Assembly: GCA_030278955.1 (NCBI GenBank)
Contig: JAOANR010000008.1
Coordinates: forward strand, 44,251,301 to 44,315,300
Length of the DNA: 64,000 nucleotides
Reading direction: 5' to 3'
DNA from: Hygrophila difformis
Taxonomy: Eukaryota > Streptophyta > Magnoliopsida > Lamiales > Acanthaceae
Shown: positions 44,573 to 54,998 of the stretch, piece after piece
Layout: each line of letters starts with the position of its first letter
Numbering within the stretch: the stretch's first letter is position 1
Notes under the pieces: model-generated
The model's database searches: none
What the model saw: only the letters and a program-made list of their open reading frames with translations
What the model was told of the DNA's origin: nothing
Translations under genes and position numbers: made by a program

Positions 44573-46996
44573 ATGCAAAGGAGGAAGCAGACGCCAGCCG
44601 AGATCCCGTTTAACTCAGAGATAGAAAAGACAGCTCGACGTCTTAGGGCGGAGACTAAACGAAGAAGGGAACGGGAACGACAGGCATTACTTTCGCCAAG
44701 CACCAGCAGCGATATCTCTGAAATGGCAAATCCTGACATCCCACCAATCATTCAACCCAATCCCCCACTTCACAACATTGAGGAAGATCCCGATGATGCT
44801 GATCATGATGAATTGGATGATCCCCCTCCCCAGATCATACAAGGAGGTGGGAATCCACCAAACATGGACCAGCAGCACTTCGAGGCACCCCCTCCCAACC
44901 CGAACCAAAACCCACCAAACAACCAAAACCAACCAAATCAGCAAAATTTCCCAAACCAACAGAACCAGCAATACCACAACCCCCATCAGAATCCCCCGAA
45001 TCCGAATGATTTCAATGATCCGAGGAACTATTTCATGCCTCAGAACTACTACCCACAGCAATACCAAGGCGGGCCTGAGAACAATCATCAAGCAGCAGCT
45101 GCTGCTGATTACATGCAGCCGATTTTAGAGCCATATCTGAACATTCCTGGACAAGCTCCATTCTTGGCCAGGAATTTTGAACTAAAACCGGCCCTGATCA
45201 ATCTAGTCCAGAGCAACCAGTTTGCCGGAGCAAGTCATGAAGATCCCCATGATCACCTGCAAACCTTCCTAGAATTGTGTGACACGATCAAGAATCGTGA
45301 TGTACCCGCAAACACTATTCGACTAAGGCTATTTCCCTTCTCTCTGACAAGCGGAGCACGAACATGGTACAAGTCACTGCCCGTAAATCAGAAGTCTACA
45401 TGGGAAGATGTGATCAGAAACTTCCTAGCAAAATACTTCCCGGAGTCCAAGGTGGATGAATGCCGCTCCAAAATTGCGGAATTCAAGATGAAACCAGACG
45501 AGTCCTTGTATGATGCAAAGGAAAGATTCTTCAACCTACTCAGAAAGTGTCCTCAACATGGTTTCCATGACTGGGAGAGACTGAGAAAGTTCTACAGTGG
45601 TCTGACCCCAGCATGGAAATCCATGCTTGATGCTGCCGGTGGTCAACATTTGCTCTACATACCAATGGACCAAGCCTGGGCAAAGATTGAAGCCATGAGT
45701 GTCAACCGTTCTGTTCTAACTGATGATGGTAATCCTACTCCCCCTCGTGGTTTGTGTGTTGTAGGTACAGTAGAGAAGTCGGACATTGAAAAGCTTCAAG
45801 AGCAAGTGGCAGCGTTATCTGTGAATCAAGGAGTTGGAAGTTCTGCGCAGGGACAGCAAACTGACGTGATCTGTGGACTGTGTCAAGGTGCTCATGCAAC
45901 TGACACATGCGAGCAAGTCACAGCAGAGAGCTGTAACTATGCAGGAGCTTTTCCGAACAGACACCCGAATCTGTCTTATTCAAACAACAACGCCTTGAAC
46001 TCACATCTCTTGAACAAGCCACAGCAACAACAGTTCAACCCTCAGCAGAATCAGGGATTCAATCAGAACAGGGGCCAACATTTTCAGAATCCAGGTTTCC
46101 AACCTCAGATCCAGCAGAGGCCGCCTCAGAATTTCCAGAACTTTCAGCCCAATCAGAATTTCCAGCCTCAGTTTGTCCCAAACCAAGGCCAGTGGAATCA
46201 AAATCAGCAGCAAAATCAGAATCAGAACCAAAAGCCTCCTTCAAGGCTTGAGAATATGATGACTGATTTCATCACTAGTCAGAAAGAGATCAACAATCAA
46301 CTGCAGGCCTCCATCAGAAATGTGGAGACCCAAGTTACACAGATGGCTAACGAGATGCAGAAAAGGGACAAAGGAACATTGCCTAGCACTGCGGAAAAGA
46401 ACCCGCAATGCAAGGCAATAACCTTGAAATCTGGGAGAGTACTAGCTGGACCAAAGGAAGCGGATACTGGAGCGGAATTTGAAGAAGATGATATTGTTGA
46501 CAATGCTGGTAAGGAAGCTGATAATGGGAACGAAGCAGAAAAAGAGACAGCCGAAATGCAGACTGAAGCTGCACCTGAAACGGCTGAACCAGATAAGGGT
46601 ACAGGTGAAGGTACAACTTCCTTCCCTTCACCACCAAAAATTGCTAATAACAAGTACATGCCCAGGATTCCTTATCCTGCGCGGCTTAAAAATAAAGAAC
46701 ATGATCTTAAATTCAAGAAATTTCTGCAACGATTAAAGTCTGTAGAGATAACCATTCCTCTCACAGAAATGATTTCCGAAATGCCCATCTATGCTAAGTT
46801 CTTGAAAGAATTGATTTCAGGAAAAAGGCAGGTTGAGCAGGAAGAGGTAATTATTCTCAACAGCACGTGCAGTGCCATTGTTCAGAGGAGAATGCCTGAA
46901 AAGAAAGAGGACCCCGGATGTTGCACACTTCCAGTACAATTCGGAAAGGCCAAAGTGAGTATGGGGCTCTGTGATTTAGGATCAAGCATCAATTGA
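44573..46996 (+). CDS. gag: Athila-type Gag and first part of protease, element B
   Basis: 807 aa from ATG 44573. Residues about 95-185 are Pro/Asn/Gln-rich. The Gag domain is at about 205-390 ([60 protein letters not shown]). A zinc-knuckle-like [13 protein letters not shown] lies near residue 434, then a second Asn/Gln-rich stretch. The protease region follows ([32 protein letters not shown]). The ORF stops two residues after DLGSSIN, directly after the catalytic Asp motif. The neighbouring pol frame continues with the expected LMPLA, so the protease is split by a 1-nt shift, most simply one T lost from AATTTGATG. TGA (46994-46996) and the next ATG (46996) overlap. Confidence 0.9.
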   Translation: MQRRKQTPAEIPFNSEIEKTARRLRAETKRRRERERQALLSPSTSSDISEMANPDIPPIIQPNPPLHNIEEDPDDADHDELDDPPPQIIQGGGNPPNMDQQHFEAPPPNPNQNPPNNQNQPNQQNFPNQQNQQYHNPHQNPPNPNDFNDPRNYFMPQNYYPQQYQGGPENNHQAAAAADYMQPILEPYLNIPGQAPFLARNFELKPALINLVQSNQFAGASHEDPHDHLQTFLELCDTIKNRDVPANTIRLRLFPFSLTSGARTWYKSLPVNQKSTWEDVIRNFLAKYFPESKVDECRSKIAEFKMKPDESLYDAKERFFNLLRKCPQHGFHDWERLRKFYSGLTPAWKSMLDAAGGQHLLYIPMDQAWAKIEAMSVNRSVLTDDGNPTPPRGLCVVGTVEKSDIEKLQEQVAALSVNQGVGSSAQGQQTDVICGLCQGAHATDTCEQVTAESCNYAGAFPNRHPNLSYSNNNALNSHLLNKPQQQQFNPQQNQGFNQNRGQHFQNPGFQPQIQQRPPQNFQNFQPNQNFQPQFVPNQGQWNQNQQQNQNQNQKPPSRLENMMTDFITSQKEINNQLQASIRNVETQVTQMANEMQKRDKGTLPSTAEKNPQCKAITLKSGRVLAGPKEADTGAEFEEDDIVDNAGKEADNGNEAEKETAEMQTEAAPETAEPDKGTGEGTTSFPSPPKIANNKYMPRIPYPARLKNKEHDLKFKKFLQRLKSVEITIPLTEMISEMPIYAKFLKELISGKRQVEQEEVIILNSTCSAIVQRRMPEKKEDPGCCTLPVQFGKAKVSMGLCDLGSSIN

Positions 46997-49900
46997 TGCC
47001 ACTAGCTATGGCTGTTCGCCTTAAGCTTGGAGAAATTCAACCGGTCAAGATGAGACTGCAACTTGCAGACAGATCGATCACTCAGCCCGTAGGAATCCTT
47101 AAGGATGTTGTGGTCAAAACCGGGCAAGTTCTTTTCCCGGTCGACTTCATCGTCCTCGACATTGAGGAGGATTCTGAAATGCCACTTATCCTTGGACGCC
47201 CATTTCTAGCCACTGGTGGTGCACTGATTGACGCCAAATCCGGCAAAGTCACCTTAAGGGTCGATGGCGAGGAGATCATCTTTGATATGGAGAAATTGCA
47301 GAAATTTCCGAATGACAGTTCGTGTTTTTCATTTGAAAATGTAATAGTTAGGGAAGAGCTTGACTCTGAACTTGAGTGTGAAATGATGCTGGATGAACCA
47401 TCAAAGCAGGTACTGAAGCCTGCTGGCGTGGAGCACAAAGAATGCAAAGCCGTTCACTTCGCCGATCCCGAAACAGGGGATTTGGAGGAATTTGATGGCA
47501 TGGACTTCCATGAGGACGCCAACCAAGAGGAGGAAGAGGATCCTGTACTGATGCAGGATCCCGAAGGTAAATCTGTTCTCCCACTACCCAATTCTCGCAA
47601 ACTACTCCCTTCCGTTGAATGTCCACCAGAGCTTGAACTTAAAACACTACCCGATCATCTCAAGTACGCGTTTCTCGCAGAACATAAAAAGTTACCTGTG
47701 ATTGTTTCGGCTAAGCTCTCCCAAGAGCAAGAAAATGCTCTGGTGGTCGTTCTTAAGAAACATGTACATGCAATAGGTTGGACCATTTCTGATATAAAAG
47801 GAATAAGCCCTTCTATTTGCATGCACAGGATTCTAATGGAAGAAGAGTTTAAACCCTCCCGTCAACCTCAGAGGCGATTGAACCCCCTTATGCAGGAAGT
47901 GGTAAGGAAAGAAGTTATCAAGCTCTTAGATGCTGGTATAATCTATCCTATCTCTGATAGCAAATGGGTTAGCCCAGTGCAGGTCGTACCCAAACGAGGA
48001 GGGATGTGCATAACCAAGAATGAGCAAGGAGAAGAGGTTGCAACCAGGCCAGTGACCGGATGGAGAGTTTGTATTGACTACCGGAAGCTGAATGAGGCCA
48101 CACGCAAGGACCATTTTCCATTGCCATTCATTGATCAGATGCTCGAGAGGTTGGCAGGGAGAGAGTTTTATTGCTTTTTGGATGGTTATTCTGGTTATAA
48201 TCAGATTGTTATTTCCAGTGAGGACCATGATAAAACCACTTTTACTTGCCCGTACGGCACTTTTGCCTATCGACGGATGCCTTTTGGTTTATGCAATGCA
48301 CCTGCTACTTTTCAAAGATGCATGATGTCTATTTTCTCTGAATTTATCGAAAAATGCATTGAGGTCTTTATGGATGACTTCTCTGTATATGGAGATACGT
48401 TCGAAGATTGTTTGACCAATCTTGCTAAGATTTTAAAGAGGTGTGAGGACACTAACTTGGTTTTAAATTGGGAAAAGTGCCATTTTATGGTCACTGAGGG
48501 CATAGTGTTAGGTCATCGCATTTCTCGTGCAGGCATTGAAGTTGATCCAGCCAAAGTTTCCATCATTTCCAATCTCCCTCTCCCTAACTCGATCAAATCA
48601 GTTAGGAGCTTCTTAGGACATGCCGGTTTTTACCGGCGATTCATTAAGGATTTCTCTAAAATTGCCAAGCCGCTCACTAATCTGCTTTGTAAAGAAAATC
48701 CTTTCTTAATAAATGAAGCGTGTGTCCAAGCCTTTGACACGCTCAAGAAGATGTTGGTTTCTGCACCGATAGTGCAACCACCCGATTGGTCAATACCTTT
48801 CGAGGTAATGTGCGATGCTAGTGGTCTCGCTGTAGGCGCAGTTCTTGGACAACATAAGGATGGGAGACATTGCGTAATTCATTACGCAAGTCATGCCCTG
48901 AATGAAGCCCAAGTTAACTACACCACAATGGAGAAAGAGATGTATGCTGTAGTCTTCGCGTTCGACAAGTTCAGACAGTACCTAATAGGTACAAAGACCA
49001 TAGTATACACCGATCATACAGCATTGAGATACTTGTTTAGCAAACAAGATGCAAAACCTCGATTAATCAGGTGGGTACTTCTGTTGCAAGAATTCGACAT
49101 CATAATAAAAGATAGGCGAGGTCGAGATAATGGTGCTGCTGACCACTTATCTCGATTAGATAATGATAAAAAGGAAAAAGCCGTCAATGAGGATTTCCCG
49201 GACGAACAGTTGTTCGCGTTGCATCTGCATAATCAAGCTTGTCCATGGTTTTCCGACATTGCTAACTTCTTGGCATGCGGAGTAACCCCCCAGTTTTCGA
49301 ACTATCATCAGAGGAATAAGTTCAAACGAGATGTATTAAGTTACTTCTGGGAAGAACCTTATCTCTTCAAACACTGCCCTGATTTAATAATCAGGCGATG
49401 TGTGACCGAGCATGAAGCTTATCAAATTGTCAGAAAATGCCATGAATCAGAATATGGAGGTCACCATGGTCCCGCTCGAACGGCCCACAAGGTCCTCGAA
49501 TGTGGATTTTATTGGCCTCACATCTATGAGGATTGCAGGACATTTGTTAAGGGCTGTGACAGATGCCAAAGACTAGGAAACATCTCCAAGAGGGATGAGA
49601 TGCCTCAAAAGGGGATTCTCACACTTGAGATCTTTGATGTATGGGGCATTGACTTCATGGGACCGTTTCCACCATCTGGTGGAAACTACTACATCTTGGT
49701 AGCTGTCGATTACGTATCCAAATGGGTCGAGGCTGTCGCATTACCAACCAATGATGGTAGCCAAGTCATCAAGTTCCTCAAGAACAACATTTTCAGTCGA
49801 TTTGGCGTGCCTAGGGTGGTGATATCTGATGGAGGAACACACTTTATTAATAAAGCTTTTGAAACTTTAATGAGTAAAAATGGGATCCTCCATAAGATAG

Positions 49901-50532
49901 GCACGCCTTATCATCCCCAGACTAGTGGTCAAGTTGAAGTATCCAATCGCGAAATCAAACACATACTCGAAGCCACTGTCGGGATAACCCGTAAGGATTG
50001 GGCACGTAAGCTCAATGATGCTCTATGGGCATACCGCACAGCATATAAGACTCCCATTGGGATGTCTCCATATAGGCTGGTCTTCGGAAAAGCCTGTCAT
50101 TTGCCCGTAGAGCTAGAGCATAAAGCTTACTGGGCCGTTAAAACGCTTAACTTCGATCCGAAAGTTGCTCAGAGCAAACGTAAGTTGGACCTCAATGAAA
50201 TTGAGGAAATACGAGCGCAAGCTTATGAAAGCTCTCGAATTTACAAGGAGCGGACCCAGAAGTTGCACGATCGCCGGATCAAACCTAAGTATTTCTATGT
50301 TGGTCAACATGTGTTATTATTCAATACTAGGTTGAAGCTGTTCCCCGGAAAGCTCAAATCCAGATGGGAAGGACCACATGAAGTACTAGAGGTGTTCAAA
50401 AATGGAGCTGTCAGGATTCGAACTGGCAGGGGCGATATAGTGGTGAATGGACAGCGATTAAAAGAGTACCTCGGACAGTTCGATCCGGAGAAAGAAAGCC
50501 AAGCAGTGGCAGACCCGGCTTACGCTCAATAA
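46996..50532 (+). CDS. pol: Athila-type Pol: rest of protease, RT, RNase H, integrase, element B
   Basis: About 1178 codons from ATG 46996, intact to TAA at 50530-50532. It begins with the second half of protease ([18 protein letters not shown]). [35 protein letters not shown], and the catalytic FMDDFSVYG near residue 458, the Athila form of the YxDD box. RNase [23 protein letters not shown]. Integrase: [10 protein letters not shown] and CDRCQ zinc-binding part (residues about 822-857), catalytic residues in [17 protein letters not shown] and [10 protein letters not shown]. No chromodomain. Because of the upstream frameshift Pol would not be fused to Gag unless the lesion is an assembly error or is recoded. 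Confidence 0.92.
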   Translation: MPLAMAVRLKLGEIQPVKMRLQLADRSITQPVGILKDVVVKTGQVLFPVDFIVLDIEEDSEMPLILGRPFLATGGALIDAKSGKVTLRVDGEEIIFDMEKLQKFPNDSSCFSFENVIVREELDSELECEMMLDEPSKQVLKPAGVEHKECKAVHFADPETGDLEEFDGMDFHEDANQEEEEDPVLMQDPEGKSVLPLPNSRKLLPSVECPPELELKTLPDHLKYAFLAEHKKLPVIVSAKLSQEQENALVVVLKKHVHAIGWTISDIKGISPSICMHRILMEEEFKPSRQPQRRLNPLMQEVVRKEVIKLLDAGIIYPISDSKWVSPVQVVPKRGGMCITKNEQGEEVATRPVTGWRVCIDYRKLNEATRKDHFPLPFIDQMLERLAGREFYCFLDGYSGYNQIVISSEDHDKTTFTCPYGTFAYRRMPFGLCNAPATFQRCMMSIFSEFIEKCIEVFMDDFSVYGDTFEDCLTNLAKILKRCEDTNLVLNWEKCHFMVTEGIVLGHRISRAGIEVDPAKVSIISNLPLPNSIKSVRSFLGHAGFYRRFIKDFSKIAKPLTNLLCKENPFLINEACVQAFDTLKKMLVSAPIVQPPDWSIPFEVMCDASGLAVGAVLGQHKDGRHCVIHYASHALNEAQVNYTTMEKEMYAVVFAFDKFRQYLIGTKTIVYTDHTALRYLFSKQDAKPRLIRWVLLLQEFDIIIKDRRGRDNGAADHLSRLDNDKKEKAVNEDFPDEQLFALHLHNQACPWFSDIANFLACGVTPQFSNYHQRNKFKRDVLSYFWEEPYLFKHCPDLIIRRCVTEHEAYQIVRKCHESEYGGHHGPARTAHKVLECGFYWPHIYEDCRTFVKGCDRCQRLGNISKRDEMPQKGILTLEIFDVWGIDFMGPFPPSGGNYYILVAVDYVSKWVEAVALPTNDGSQVIKFLKNNIFSRFGVPRVVISDGGTHFINKAFETLMSKNGILHKIGTPYHPQTSGQVEVSNREIKHILEATVGITRKDWARKLNDALWAYRTAYKTPIGMSPYRLVFGKACHLPVELEHKAYWAVKTLNFDPKVAQSKRKLDLNEIEEIRAQAYESSRIYKERTQKLHDRRIKPKYFYVGQHVLLFNTRLKLFPGKLKSRWEGPHEVLEVFKNGAVRIRTGRGDIVVNGQRLKEYLGQFDPEKESQAVADPAYAQ

Positions 50533-51016
50533 GAAACAGCATTTAAAAATACAAAAATTTCAGTTTATATATATAGTATATAGTTACAGTATTTATTTCA
50601 TGGCAAGGAAGTACCCAAAGATCAATCAAACATTTAGAGTACTAAGGCTCTAAATGTGAGGATGTTGATATTTGGAGAAAATCTAATGCGTCGTATTTGT
50701 CTGTCTTGCAGAAGTTCGGAACCACCAAAAAGAGGAGCAGATAACAGTAACATGGAAAACCAGGTTCTTGGTTGGATTAGTTCCATAAATCTGAGAAAAT
50801 GTTCTCGGGAATTGAAGAAATTCAAGACCCGAAACAAAATTCACAGATAAAATGGAACTGACCCAACCTAATTTTATGCAAGCGGATTATTTAATTTTCA
50901 GCCCAGCATTTTGAATTTACTTGGACTAAATTCATTCAGCCCAAGTCAAATAAAATGGACGCAGGCCCAATACCACACTCGGGCCCAGTCCAAGAAAATT
51001 TGAAAATTCAAAATCC
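50533..51016 (+). other. Post-pol spacer of element B
   Basis: No supported gene; contains the hairpin-PPT module 50631-50664. The 50656-50850 ORF has no recognisable similarity and overlaps no conserved feature. Confidence 0.5.
50631..50664 (+). repeat. Internal hairpin-PPT module 1 of element B
   Basis: CATTTAGAG (50631-50639), loop TACTAAGG, CTCTAAATG (50648-50656), continuing as TGAGGATG. Followed by TTGATATTTGG, resembling the junction PPT-TTGATAATGG at the 3' LTR (54985-55006). Confidence 0.75.
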
Positions 51017-51331
51017 TTTGTCGCGGAAGGACCTTTGTCGCGATGTCATGCATCGCGACCAGGCCCTACTCCGCGACAAACTCCCTTTTCCTTCTAAACC
51101 ATTTCCCCACATCTTGTCGCGGTGGCCTTGTCGCGGAGCATGACTCCGCGACCAGCCCCTGCTCCGCGACACGATATGCGTTGACTGTCTCCATACTGAA
51201 CTTTGTCGCGATGGCCTTGTCGCGGAGCATGACTCCGCGACCAACCCTCGACTCCGCGACCACTCTAATGTCGCTATGCCTTGTCGCGGAACCTTGTTCC
51301 GCGACAAAGTCTCGGATTCCGCGACAAAAGT
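51017..51331 (+). repeat. Palindrome array 3 of element B, upstream of the F-box gene
   Basis: About four units (near 51017, 51114, 51202 and 51270) with the same core as LTR B: TTGTCGCGG, CTCCGCGACC, GTTCCGCGACAAAG. The array ends 6 bp before the F-box TATA box. Sharing this with the LTR suggests the promoter region was derived from, or is co-regulated with, the LTR. Confidence 0.8.
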
Positions 51332-51336
51332 TCAAG

Positions 51337-51344
51337 TATTTATA
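51337..51344 (+). promoter_or_regulatory. TATA box of the F-box gene in element B
   Basis: TATTTATA, followed by a C-rich then pyrimidine-rich leader (51345-51450), a common plant promoter arrangement. From about 51370 to 51493 there is no ATG, so the ATG at 51493 would be first in the mRNA. Confidence 0.6.
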
Positions 51345-51492
51345 CCCCCCCACCCCCTCCAGTTTCTTTTCACCTTCCTCCTGTCATTTCAACTTCTTTC
51401 AGTTTCCTCATCTCCTTCTCCCCCATTTTTCTCTCATCCGAACGAACACCACGTGTTCTTCGCACTCTTGCACGCCATTTCTAAGGGAAACT

Positions 51493-53309
51493 ATGGACCG
51501 ATTTCATGGACCCCTTCCAATCCTTGGACCCGTGCCTAGACCCGAGCCAAGGAGGAGAGGGTAAACCCTATTTTCACCATGGACATAGCCCCCCTTCGGA
51601 TCCTTTAGTTCTTTTATTTATTTTATTTTGTTGTGTTCGTGGTATGGTGTTGTTAGTGTGCACATCCAACTTCAGATTTTTAGAGGTTTTGAATGCCCTC
51701 GGCTTAGAGCACCATTTTGAAGTTTTTGAGAACTTGTTTGGAAAAACCGATTAATGGGGTTAAAACTGTTAATGGATAAGATTTTTGAAGCTTAAAATTG
51801 GAAAGAACAAACTGATAAACATTTGGGTGTTGTTTTGAATATCTTGATGTTATTGGTTTGATTGATCCTGATGTGATGTGCACAGTGTGGGTGGTGTAAT
51901 AAAGATGGAAGATCTTTTTGGGCACATTTGTTCTCATGTTAGAAATCTCATGGGAATAAATGTTTGTTTATTTGTGGAAACATAGTACAAACACCCAATA
52001 GGAAGCTTCCACTTTTAATAAAAGCAACCTTTTAGAAAAAGACAAAAAGAGCTATTTTTGTTTAATGTTTGACTTGAGTTTTGTTCCCAATGGAACACTA
52101 GTGTGAGTAAGATAGCAGTATTTTGTCACCTAACTGCTATCCTTTTCAAAAATCCAAAATGGGACCACTCACATCCCACTTTTATTAAATAAAACAAGTC
52201 AACCATTTTTAAAATTAAAAATAGTGTTTGCAAATTTCTGGATGCTAAAACTGTCCAAACAGTCCAAGCTATTCAGAAACAGCAAATCTGTCCCGCCACG
52301 TCTCCATTGCACATTCCAATATCCGAGCACTCCATTTCCACCTATCCATCTCATTCCACTTCCAACAAGCGTCTCGGACTTGTTTAATAAGGTTGAAAAA
52401 CCTTTGGGCCCTATGGCCCATTAAAAAGATTTTAGGCCCAATGGCCAATTTTATTCTATTTTGGGCTCTTTAGCCCATTTAAAACCCAATATTATTTACG
52501 TGTGCTTTAAATTAAAAATTCAAGTCAGAAATTTAATAATCTCACATCTAGAGCAAAGCTCTAAATGTGAGGATGTTGGTTTCTGAACTTGAATAATTTC
52601 CGAAAATTACATAAAAATTGGATTCATCACTTCTTATCTTTTCAGGGACAATATTCCAAACCCAGACCCTGCACCCGAAGAAACCCATCTGCTGGACTTA
52701 CCCCTCGAGCTCCTGGGTGAAATCCTCTCTCGCGTAGGAGAGAATGACATCAGTGAAGCCTTCAAAGCACAGCAAACCTGCAAGAAATTCAGGGATGCCG
52801 GAAACCTCTCCATCGTCTACAAACGATGCGAGGTCAACACATCCACTATAAAGAGAGGGCGGGAGTACTATCGTTGGGAGAAGCGGAGATTTCTTCGGAC
52901 ATGCGACCAGGCTGGAAACCACAATCTCCAAATCATTCCAGCAATGTTGGCATTTGCAGAGGGGAATGAAGAACAAGCCTATGAACTGCTACGCCTGGGG
53001 ATTGAGGACAATCATAAAGCGACAATCTTTGCCTACGGGTTGATGCTCATGAGCAAGGAGGACACAGGGCAGGTCGAACAGGGAATCAGGATGATTGACA
53101 GGATAGTGACAAGATGGTCAGTCTTCCAAGACACATCCGTCAATGTCCTCGAATGGATGGTTGACCAACCAGACACCCCATTCCTATGGGCTGATCAGGA
53201 AGGCAGAGTTTACTGCCCCAGGGATCACGAGGCCATAACAGATCCCAATGATTGGTGTCTGCGGTGTGAGCTATCCAGCTATCTCCACTGGGCTAGTTAC
53301 ATGTTCTGA
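51493..53309 (+). CDS. F-box protein gene carried by retrotransposon B (two exons)
   Basis: Predicted exon 1 is 51493-51560 and exon 2 is 52646-53309; the intron has a GTAAAC donor at 51561 and TCTTTTCAG acceptor ending at 52645. Joining keeps the frame and gives about 243 aa. Exon 1 encodes a short Pro/Arg-rich N terminus. Exon 2 starts with an F-box (LLDLPLELLGEILSRVG, residues about 38-80), then a Trp/Arg-rich stretch, a Sel1/TPR-like helical region (AFAEGNEEQAYELLRLGIED) and a Cys/His tail: Cys213, His217, Cys227, Cys230, a possible zinc site conserved as CxxC in all copies. It resembles plant At2g35280-like F-box proteins. Such proteins usually bind SKP1 and select targets for SCF ubiquitin ligases; the target here is unknown. 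No stop or frameshift in either exon. Splicing is predicted, not proven. Confidence 0.78.
51561..52645 (+). other. Predicted intron of the F-box gene
   Basis: 1085 bp, T-rich, starts GTAAAC and ends with a pyrimidine run and CAG. The hairpin-PPT module 52541-52575 lies near its 3' end. The 82-codon ORF 51506-51754 overlapping the donor is in another frame and is not favoured. Confidence 0.6.
52541..52575 (+). repeat. Internal hairpin-PPT module 2 of element B
   Basis: CTCACATCTAGAG (52541-52553), loop CAAAG, CTCTAAATGTGAG (52559-52571), one mismatch in 13 pairs, continuing as GATGTTGG. About 70 bp upstream of the F-box exon 2 acceptor. Confidence 0.75.
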
Positions 53310-54271
53310 AAGAAAGGAAGAAGCATGAATCCGGATTTACCCTGCTTTATTTTATTTCCAGTCTAGTCGTAGTAATCTACAAGGGATTTCCTCCTTTTGT
53401 GTGTGCAGGTTCGTATTAACTGCACGAGAATCCCTTGCCTCGGATGTATTTAATTGCTTTCCCTAAAATTGGAACTCAACTTTTGAGACCACTGAACAAT
53501 TCTTTACTGCTTTCCTTTGAAAAGATGTCTGTACAGTCCGAGATGAATAAGTGACTGTCAGACCAAAAATATGCTGTTGACATACTCAGTATGTCAGCAG
53601 TGCTTCTTTACTGCTTTCAATTAAATAACCAGCAAAAATATGCATAAACTTGCTCTAAATTCACAGGTTGAATTTAGGCTTGTGATTAAATTTTCAAACT
53701 TTTAAATTGGGATAATATAATTGAGAACATGCATGACATGAATTCCTGAGGTTTTGAGCTATAAAAATTTAATGATGCGATCAGCTTATCGGGTAATAAA
53801 TTTGCATGTTAGAGATTTCGATTGAATAAATTGTTAGAATTAAGCTTTGATTGAATTTGCGAATATTGTATGACATGAATCAATCCAACCTTGTGAGATC
53901 TGAGCCATGAGTCACTTTTACTCATTCATTTTCTTTGATGTGTGAATCATTTTGATTAAAGGAAACTAGAACTTGCGATTGGGACCGACTCAAGACCATG
54001 TCATATTCCCGAAATCGAGCGTATGATCGAGGCACTTAGAGAAACCCAAATTTTTGGCCTTCGTTTGAAATCCAAACCCAAAAATATTTTCCCTTTAGGA
54101 TTAACCAACTTGAGCCTATTAGCCTAATTTTTCTTTGAAACCCACTTTATTATTCCTAGCCTTACAAAAAGACCAAGAAAATCAAACCCAAGTGTGCGAG
54201 AATGAATTTTATCAAAGGCATTAAACTTATGATCATCAATCCATGTTAATCGGTATTCTATAAACCGATTC

Positions 54272-54302
<31 letters not shown>

Positions 54303-54984
54303 AGATGTTGAATTCCAGTCAACAACACATAAGTTGCGAATGACAAAGCAATTAGACATAGTCTAATGTCAATGCAAGATGAAAAGAGAAAAGCAAAAGA
54401 GAGAAACATTGATGATCATAAATCTTAAATAAAAATGCCAAGTTATGATGGAATTAATTCTTGCCACTTCTTAGCCCAATAATTTCCCTTTCCTACCTAA
54501 TGTTACAACCGTACGCCCCGTTATAACCCTTAAATAAGACCTCGAGATCTCGATTTGAGGAAATGAGCCGGTGGCGAGTTGGTCTGATTGCAAGCTTATG
54601 GGATAATTTAATTGAATTTGATTTTGAGCGTTCATGATTAAACCCCAATTGAGAGTGAGTGAATTTTCCGATTCTCTATTAAGTGAGGCCTTTTCTCATT
54701 ACACATGTTCGTGTCATACCTTAATTCTAATTTTTAATCTTTGCATTTTTCAAACATGACATTCATGAAGGATTAATAATAATGTTTGATTTGTAGGCCT
54801 GATATAGTGAGCAAGTATCATTTCATTAAACACTGCAATCAAGGGAATTCAATACTTGTAGCTTTTGATTGTCTTATCCCAATTCAAAAAGGATGTGATT
54901 TATGAAGCCACGAAAATGAATTGAATATGTAGAGTCCGTGTTCCGAGGAACATTGACTCTGACTGCTCGGGGACGATCAGTATT
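53310..54984 (+). other. Post-F-box noncoding region of element B
   Basis: 1.7 kb without a credible ORF. It includes a T-rich 3' UTR-like start, a 28-A run (54272-54299), and AT-rich sequence to the PPT. The A-run could be a mononucleotide repeat or a relic of a polyadenylated insertion; no target duplication was found. Confidence 0.5.
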
Positions 54985-54998
54985 AAATGTGAGGATGT
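54985..54998 (+). promoter_or_regulatory. Polypurine tract of element B
   Basis: AAATGTGAGGATGT directly before the 3' LTR TGATAATGG. Confidence 0.75.

Noticed and set aside
46985..47000. Programmed -1 frameshifting between gag and pol of element B
   Set aside because: No X-XXY-YYZ heptamer at the shift point, and the shift splits the protease domain. A lost T in a T-run is simpler; kept open only as a check on reads.
51043..51564. 173-codon ORF upstream of and including F-box exon 1
   Set aside because: Its first two thirds translate the palindrome array upstream of the TATA box; only the last part from ATG 51493 is used in the predicted gene.
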